This document shows positions 1 to 6,900 of a stretch of DNA of 12,346 bases, in pieces; positions within the stretch are counted from its first letter, which is position 1, and every line of letters starts with the position of its first letter. The notes below the pieces were generated by a model. It did no database searches and had not been told where the DNA came from. It worked only from the letters and a program-made list of their open reading frames with translations. The stretch is from NCBI GenBank assembly GCA_003024985.2, contig PXIH01S0044872.1. One strand, 5' to 3'. The stretch comes from Euperipatoides rowelli. Its lineage: Eukaryota; Onychophora; Udeonychophora; Euonychophora; Peripatopsidae. A program made the translations under genes and the position numbers.

Positions 1-1076
1 AAAAAAAATTAAAAAATCCGTTACATTTGACCTTTAAATTATAATTTTTTATTTTATTGAATTCAAAATGGTGAAGTGTTCACTGATGCCGGGCTATGTG
101 TTTCATGGACCATTGAATGCTGTAGTAATAGGCCAGAACCATTGACTAAAGTTAGTCTTTCACAATGATTCAGTTATAATGAACAATTGTCAATTTCATA
201 TTAAGATTCAAGCTTTCTTTAGTGAGGGAAAATTTTTTTAATAGTTACTAATTGACAAAGAATTTATTAAAAATAAACTAAGCATTACTTGTAATATTTT
301 AGCTGTGATTGAAAAATTCTGTTGATTAAAATATTGTGAATCGCTTTCAAATATCCTTAGTTTTGAGGAAATTGAAAAGTTATCTACAATATTTTAACAA
401 TTAAAATTTTCATAAATAGTTAATTGTCCACATTCATTTACATGATACAACAGGATAGGAATTTTCAAGAAAATTATTGACATTTCAGATATATTTTTTT
501 TTTAAGAATTTTAAATTTTAGAATGTTAATTGATTCAAAAACCCTATTAAATAATCTCCACTTTATATTAAAAATGTATAAAATAATTTGGAATGGGAAA
601 AAACAACAACATTTAATTAGCTAAACGTTTCCCACCCCCTCTCCCTCCATACACACATAAAACACACACAAAAAAAAAACTAACATTACAAAATTTAGGC
701 ACTAAATTAATACCAGTATTTAAAATTTAGTTTTTTTATTTATACAATGCTAAATTATAGGTCTATTGATTATTAATTTAAATTTAGTTTACCTTGTTAA
801 TTTTTTTTTTAAAGTCACATCGCTTAGACGTGACACAGACTTTCAACAATTAAATAAAAATTGATTTTTCAATTTATTAAAATACAATAATTTATTTAAA
901 AGCAATTGATAAATGATTTAAAATCCAACAATTACTCTAAGCTATATACTTTCATAATAAGAAATGATTTAATAAATAAAAATTAAATTTTAACACTAGC
1001 CTATAATAATTAGATTTGCCAAAGTTCCCTGATTTTTCTAGTTATTTCCTAAAGCATCTGCCCAGCAATCTTCACA

Positions 1077-1300
1077 ACTCCAGAAATGGACTTGTTTGAT
1101 TAATAGTTGGGCTGACGAAAGTTGTGTGAAAATGTTCAAAAATGTTTATTGCTCCTCTGGATTATTATTAGAGTTGGTCATAATTATTTAGTACCTATTA
1201 GGAGTTATGGTCAGCTTTGGCATGAAAGTTAGGACTGTAAATAAAAATAATAAGGCTGCTGAGCATTTGACATGTTCATACGCCGATGGTGCTTTCAGAC
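1077..1300 (+). repeat. Diverged interspersed repeat, copy 1
   Basis: This segment aligns in the same orientation with about 7903-8095. Shared blocks in order are ACTCC-GAAAT, TTGATTAA, TGGGsTGAyGAAAGTTGTGT, ATTAGAGTTGG, a TCAG/TTTGG/ATGAAAG block, GGACTGTAAATAAAAA and GCTGAGC. The order and spacing are kept despite indels, which indicates common descent. I see no open frame and cannot name the family. It may be a SINE-like or non-autonomous transposon fragment. Confidence 0.7.
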
Positions 1301-1499
1301 TAATTAGAGCTGTGAAGTTTTTAGGCAAACGCTAGTTTATTTGATATAATCTACAGATGATTCCCTGTGTCACAATATAATAGCCAAAACTGATTTCCGA
1401 TTAACCCAGTAAATTTTTTTTTTTTAAAATAAAACCTTGTATAAAATTGTCATCCAATAAATTATAACGATAAGATAAACAAAATTTGGTCTTGTTTGT

Positions 1500-1880
1500 G
1501 ACCAGCTACAGACCAATCGGATTGTAGATCAGTTCACTAGCGTTAAAAGGTTTAGATTTTTTGTTTATTGTCGACGATTTTTAAAAAAACAATTTGAAAT
1601 AAACACAAGTAGGTTGAAAATAAAAACATTTAAATTTTAATATTTGGCTATTCTACAAACTTCTGTTAGAAAACACTAGATTATTTTCTTTATTAACTCG
1701 GAAGTTTTCAAATTTAATTTAATTTTATATTAGTCTCAACGAAAATCAACTTAGTAAAGAAAATTAGATTGAAAGTCTACTTGAATTTAAAAAAAAATAT
1801 GTAATATTCAGTTACTAGATTGTGATTACGCTTAGGCTTTCATAGTGCTAGCGAAGTGATCAATTGGTCTGTGAAGGACC
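1500..1880. repeat. Short imperfect inverted repeat pair (possible MITE remnant)
   Basis: The reverse complement of 1500-1541 reads GCTAGTGAACTGATC, then eight extra bases, then an A/G-flanked TTGGTCTGT. The plus strand at 1847-1880 reads GCTAGCGAAGTGATC, AA, TTGGTCTGT, then GAAGGACC. The two blocks match at about 22 of 24 positions apart from the indel. Ends in inverted orientation about 380 bp apart would fit a non-autonomous DNA transposon remnant. Two unrelated fragments of one repeat in opposite orientation would look the same. No target-site duplication was identified. Confidence 0.4.
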
Positions 1881-2498
1881 GAACTGTCTGACTGTTACAC
1901 ATTTAACGATTCGTAACTGTGGTATTTATATTTTGAACCTTTATTTCATATCGGTTGCATATGAGTTGCAATCATAAATATTGTTTTTCTAACTGATGCT
2001 TTAAATCTTAGCTTAAGTTTTGTTTTAAATGTTAATCAAACAATTTATTTTAAAAAATGTCATACCTATCAGAAACGTGATTCTATAACCAACTTTTCTT
2101 GATGCGGAAATTTATCAAACATTGACTGATTTCTCAACTATATTTCCGTTTATTCCAGTGTATTCATTGAAAATTATCTTTAAGCCAAATTCTAATATTA
2201 AAGTAGAATAAAAACAAAATAAATGATTAGATTTATTGAAAACAGATCTGTTTTTCGCCATTTTTAATATGCAGGCAAATCTTTAAAGTTTCCAACCAAG
2301 AACAAATTTTAAATTGTTAATCATTATGCAGCTGCGAGTGTGCTCTAAAATATGGTTTTAGAAAATTGGTAATTTCTAAATTAGACAATTTAATTATTAT
2401 ATTAAACGAGGCTATGAAATCTTAAATGTTTATTACTTTGATTGTCAGCTAAACGTTTACACGACTCAGACTACAGTATTTAAAATTAGTTATAATCC

Positions 2499-2586
2499 AA
2501 AAAAGCAGATAATTGGCTCTTAGAATTTTTCATAAATGATAATTATCATTTATGAAAAATTCTAAGAGCCAATTATCTGCTTTTTT
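2499..2586. repeat. Perfect 88-bp palindrome, no spacer
   Basis: The two 44-bp arms are exact reverse complements with the axis between 2542 and 2543 (centre CATAAATGATAA|TTATCATTTATG). Symmetry breaks at 2498/2587. The outer ends are runs of A (left) and T (right), so the last few pairs could be by chance, but the 38-bp inner arm from GCAGATAATTGG inward is not. No base differs between the arms and there is no loop. Confidence 0.97.
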
Positions 2587-2589
2587 TTA

Positions 2590-2661
2590 ATTCCTAAGCA
2601 TTTTTTAAAGACTAACGACAGATTATAATCTGTCGTTAGTCTTTAAAAAATGCTTAGGAAT
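2590..2661. repeat. Perfect 72-bp palindrome, no spacer, abutting the previous one
   Basis: Two 36-bp arms are exact reverse complements with the axis between 2625 and 2626 (centre GACAGATTA|TAATCTGTC). It begins three bases after the end of the first palindrome, and its sequence is unrelated to it. The arms contain a T6/A6 run and the words CCTAAGCA and ACTAACGACAG. Symmetry breaks at 2589/2662. Confidence 0.97.
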
Positions 2662-3719
2662 AGGATTGTGGCTGAAAGCCAATGCTTCTGCATAGAACCG
2701 TGGAATGAAATTTTTAATGCAAATGATTTTAATAGAAGTGTTATGGCACTGTAGGTTAGCTTACTGAAAGATATTAATTTTTTTCTGTTTTGTGCTCTAA
2801 AAAACTGTTCATAAATAAGAAAATCTAATAAAAAATTGAGTATCCAATCTGCGTGTGGTTTGCTATTTTCACAATAACGCACTATATAATTATAATTTTC
2901 CAGAGATAAGAGTATATTAATATTTATGATCTATTTATTCATATTGAACATTGAGCTTGAAGCACACAATTTCGGTTAAAAAAAGTATTAAATAACTCAC
3001 TTTTTCATTCTCACTTTTAGTTTAGTTTAAAAGTGATGTAAAAAACTTTACACTAATCAAATCAAATCAAGCTATTGAAATAAAATTTATTTTGCAGGTA
3101 AATGTCTAATCTAATTTTAAAAAAAAATTAGAGAAAATACTTTGGAATAAAGATGATGGAATATCATTCCAATGGTTTATTATCCTATTAGTTATAAATT
3201 CATAACGAATTTTAAAGTGTGTCAATTACTTTTTTAATTTCCAGTCATGATCCTGTCATCATCAGAACGAATAAATAAAGACTTGTCATTATCCTCGAGG
3301 ACCATTATTTTTTATATAAAGAGAAAGGCACCTCTTAATTTTCTCTGTTTAGATGTAAAAATATTATGTTTTTTTAGATAGGACAAACGAACCATATAAG
3401 ATAAACCATAGAAATTGACAATTCTCTTAGAGATCCTTATAAAAAATTGATTTAATCTTGCATTATGCACGACTTCCATGTTTTTCTTATAATTTTTTTT
3501 TCTCTTTATTTTTTTAAAAAACAGTACGAGATTGAGTTGAATCATGCTACGATTGTCCAAGTTGAACCCTCAATCTATGGCCATGAATTTAAAAAAAAAT
3601 GTTTTCACATGCTTTATACTCAATAATGATAAGTCACCAAATACCAATATTGGATATTAGAAATAAAATTCACCCTTATCAAGAGAAATCTTCAATTTGA
3701 ATTTTATTCTTGTTTACAG

Positions 3720-3913
3720 GAGACAATATTTTAACTGCTATTAGTGTTGCACGTGATTGCAATATGGTGCTTGCTAAAGATGAGGTTGTTTTAATTAAAG
3801 GACATACACCTGAGGAGGAGAAACCAGCTTGGATAGAGTGGGAGCATGCTGAATTACCTCATAGGTCATCCATTAGCTCTAACGTTGAAATTAATGGAGA
3901 TAATCAGTTAGAT
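3720..3913 (+). CDS. ATP13A2/3: P5B ATPase exon 1 of 5 visible (TGDN motif, variable acidic insert)
   Basis: The acceptor is TTTACAG ending at 3719 and the donor is GAT|GTAAGA at 3914. The exon opens with the last two bases of a Gly codon, so the previous intron is phase 1 and the missing exon must end in G. It encodes [17 protein letters not shown], the P-domain stretch after the TGDN loop. A hydrophilic region rich in Glu follows ([20 protein letters not shown], then a Ser/Asn-rich tail). The corresponding segment varies widely between P5B proteins. The reading frame runs on into the next intron only to a stop at 3935-3937, so retention of that 230-nt intron would truncate the protein. The exon ends on a complete Asp codon (phase 0). 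Confidence 0.95.
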
Positions 3914-6900
3914 GTAAGAATGTTTGAAATTTATTAGAGGCTTATTTAAAATATTACAAAGTAACTTTTGTTTATGCAAAAATGAACCTATTGATTATCA
4001 TAATCTAAAACTTTGGAACAGATATTTCAAAATCATGTAATTTTGTTTATTAGATACGGTGACTTTCAGGCAATACGTTTTTTTCTTCCTGAATTGTTTC
4101 GTTAATGTAATTAAATTATTATTATTTTTCATTCATCTTTTAGGCTTATCAAACTGTTGTCATTCAGGAAGAAAAAAGCCCACACCATTTTGCATTGAGT
4201 GGGAAAACTTTTTCAGTTCTTCGTAACTATTTTCCAGATTTGTTTTCTAAGGTTTGTTCGTTTTAATTCATTTCTCATTTGGATCTAATAATTTTTGTAT
4301 TGTACCATAATGTAGAATATATAATTAGATTTTTTTTAACAAAATTGACCGGAAAACATTCTTATACAGAACATTGTATATTAAATAAATATATTGTATC
4401 TTAATATGATTAATGAATTGCAATCTCATCTCGTTTTGTGGATTGATTTTATTTTGAAAAAATTTGCCAATTTTTTTTTTTGTTCAGGTTCCTTTTACCA
4501 TTCATATTCAATTAAAGCTGTAGCAAATGTATACTGTATACAGTAGAACGAACCGTAATAAAATCGATTTGCTACATACAGCGGTGATCATAAAACATAA
4601 AGGACTCCTCCTCTTACTCGCCATACTCCCTCCCATCATGAAAAAAATTGGCCCTCAAATTTAATATTTAAAATTTTTAAATCTGCCCTCCCCCCAAAAA
4701 AAATACTTTCAAGTTAATGTCCAAGGAAAAAACATTTAACTGCAGTATCATACATCAGAAGAGCAAACAATTTTATTTTATCCCTGGCAAGGCATCAACT
4801 TTTAAGATTTTTATCCAGGTCCCCAATTTATTAATATAATAGAAATTAAGGCACAAAGATGCAGGGGAGTGAAATTGCTATAGACATAAAGCAAGAAAAA
4901 TACCCATTTCGTTGACAGAAAAAATGGTCCAATCTAACGATCAAGTCCCTGCTTATCTAAATTTTAAAACGTTTGAATAGTTTTTTTTTAAATAGCCACT
5001 ATCGCATTATTTGAATGCAATTTCAACAATCTAAAATTAATGAAACATTACTTTAAGTCATCCAAGGCCGTGAAAATGTTATTTAGCTGTTCAGTAGATT
5101 CAACAAAAAATTTCAAGCTAGTTCATCTTTTAGGCTTATCAATTTTGAAGATGAGATGTATATTTCTAAATAGTAATTTTTGTATATTATTCATTATAAA
5201 ATCAAATGCAATTGGGTTGTAATGTTTTTTTTTTTATGCTCTAACTCGGAATTTGTTTTACTAATCATCTTAAAAATTTGGCTGCCACTTTTTATATGCC
5301 AACAATCATAACTTATTATTTTTTTTGATGATTTGATTCTGACTGGGTTTTCTTTACTAAGTTTAAGCTATGTTTGTGTGGGAAGATAGAGGGAGTAATG
5401 ACATTATGACAGGAAGTGAAAAACAAATGTAGCAGGGAAGGAAAATGTTCAAATATAGGGATTGAATATACGGTAAATTTGAGGTTGAGGGTGAGGGAGA
5501 CATATGGGAAGGGGGTGATTACTGAAGTTTCGTGAATTTTGAAAATGTTTTACACAAGTAATATACTGTAAATGGTAAAATAACAATGTAATATTTTTTA
5601 TTATTTTCGCACAAATAATTTTTTTTTTTTTAATTATTAAAATTGTTAACACTTGTTGATTTTATCCTGAATTAAATTTCATTGCGTTGGCTCTGTATTC
5701 ATTACTAAGCTCATATTAAAACTTATTATTTGTTTACCATTTTTCAGAAGAATAAATTTGACATGTAAAAACAAAAGATAATTCCACCTTGTTAAAAGAC
5801 ACATGCTTCTTAACAGGTTTGCATTCACTAAAATCTCTAAGGAAATGACTAATGCTAAAGGCCATGGCTTGCATAATGGTCCATCTATCACATAATAGAT
5901 TTTCTTATTGAGGTACTCCTATTTTATTTTTGTGACTAAAAAATTCTCCATCCATATAAAAAATATCTTAGAAAGATGAAAATGGAGATTAATAATGTGC
6001 TCCTGTTTTTACAGTAATGTTTCGTAAAAACCCCAAAAATATCATCATTATAAGAATGGAAAGAAAGATAATGTCGGCTACAGATTTGGCGACTCTTTCA
6101 TGCCATAATGTAATGTGACTTCATGCAAAATGATTAATGCTGTATATTTATTATAAATAAACTATTGTGAAAATTTTTCTTCCACTGAATTTCTTGTGAA
6201 GAGATTAAAAAATATGTATACAGCTTCCATTATGCTATAAAATTAACAGAGCTCGTACTTACAATTCATAAAGTTGTGGATTTTTTTAAAAATAATTACC
6301 CTTGGAAAACAATTTCAGAATTAGCCTCTGGAATATAATTATTACTCCAAAATAAATACTTTTTTATTCATATTTTTAAGAGGAGGTTATATTAGGTTCA
6401 TTTAGGTCATAAAAGTTCAATATATTGTATATTGAATTCTTTTTATTTTCTGGTTGTTTAAAACCACTTTAATTCATTTAGGTGCTAATTCAGGCTACCA
6501 TTTTTGGACGAATGGCACCTGATCAGAAGGCACAACTTGTTGAAGCATATCAAGACTTGGGGTAAGAAAAACTTCTAAAAACGTTTTAACCATGATAATA
6601 TACCCTGCACCCATCATATCACCATTTAATACCAATTCAATTTTAGATACTGCTTCACTATTTCATAATATTACGAATTCTTATTTTAAATGGTTGTTTC
6701 TTACGATTCTAAATAAGTTTAACTTCAGTTTCTTCCCCTACCCTTAAAAACTTAGCTCTCGACTACTGATATATGGTGAACTTTAATATAAAAATTTTTG
6801 TTATCAAATTTCTACGTTATAGCCTAATATTAATCTTAGAAAGACACAAAACTATATTTTGTGGGCTGATGGCGAAATAAATTAACTTTTATCCCATGAA

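Larger units (their letters stand above)
1..3719 (+). other. Intron sequence upstream of the first visible ATPase exon
   Basis: No exon of the preceding nucleotide-binding domain could be recognised here, so this is most simply one long phase-1 intron of at least 3.7 kb. The stretch is AT-rich with many A and T runs and stop codons in every frame. It contains a C-rich pyrimidine tract (about 623-655), one copy of an interspersed repeat (about 1077-1300), an inverted-repeat pair (1500-1541 and 1847-1880) and two perfect palindromes (2499-2661). Short open frames such as the minus-strand frame at 2643-2882 show no recognisable domain. Confidence 0.75.

Noticed and set aside
68-175. Possible small exon or frame near the left edge (ATGGTGAAGTGT onward, two open frames of about 25-30 codons)
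   Set aside because: Neither frame matches a P5B ATPase segment, and I see no convincing acceptor and donor pair.
2643-2882. 79-residue minus-strand open frame overlapping the second palindrome
   Set aside because: It has no recognised domain, its amino-acid make-up is typical of AT-rich chance frames, and it lies in an intron with one end inside the palindrome.
3312-3560. 82-residue minus-strand open frame rich in Lys, Ile and Phe
   Set aside because: The composition reflects poly-A/T runs. There is no motif, no splice context and no homology I recognise.
5679-5891. 70-residue minus-strand open frame
   Set aside because: It has no family signature and lies inside an intron of the plus-strand gene.
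6416-6436. Inverted repeat TTCAATATA-TTG-TATATTGAA near the exon 3 acceptor
   Set aside because: Nine A/T-dominated pairs are expected by chance in sequence of this composition.
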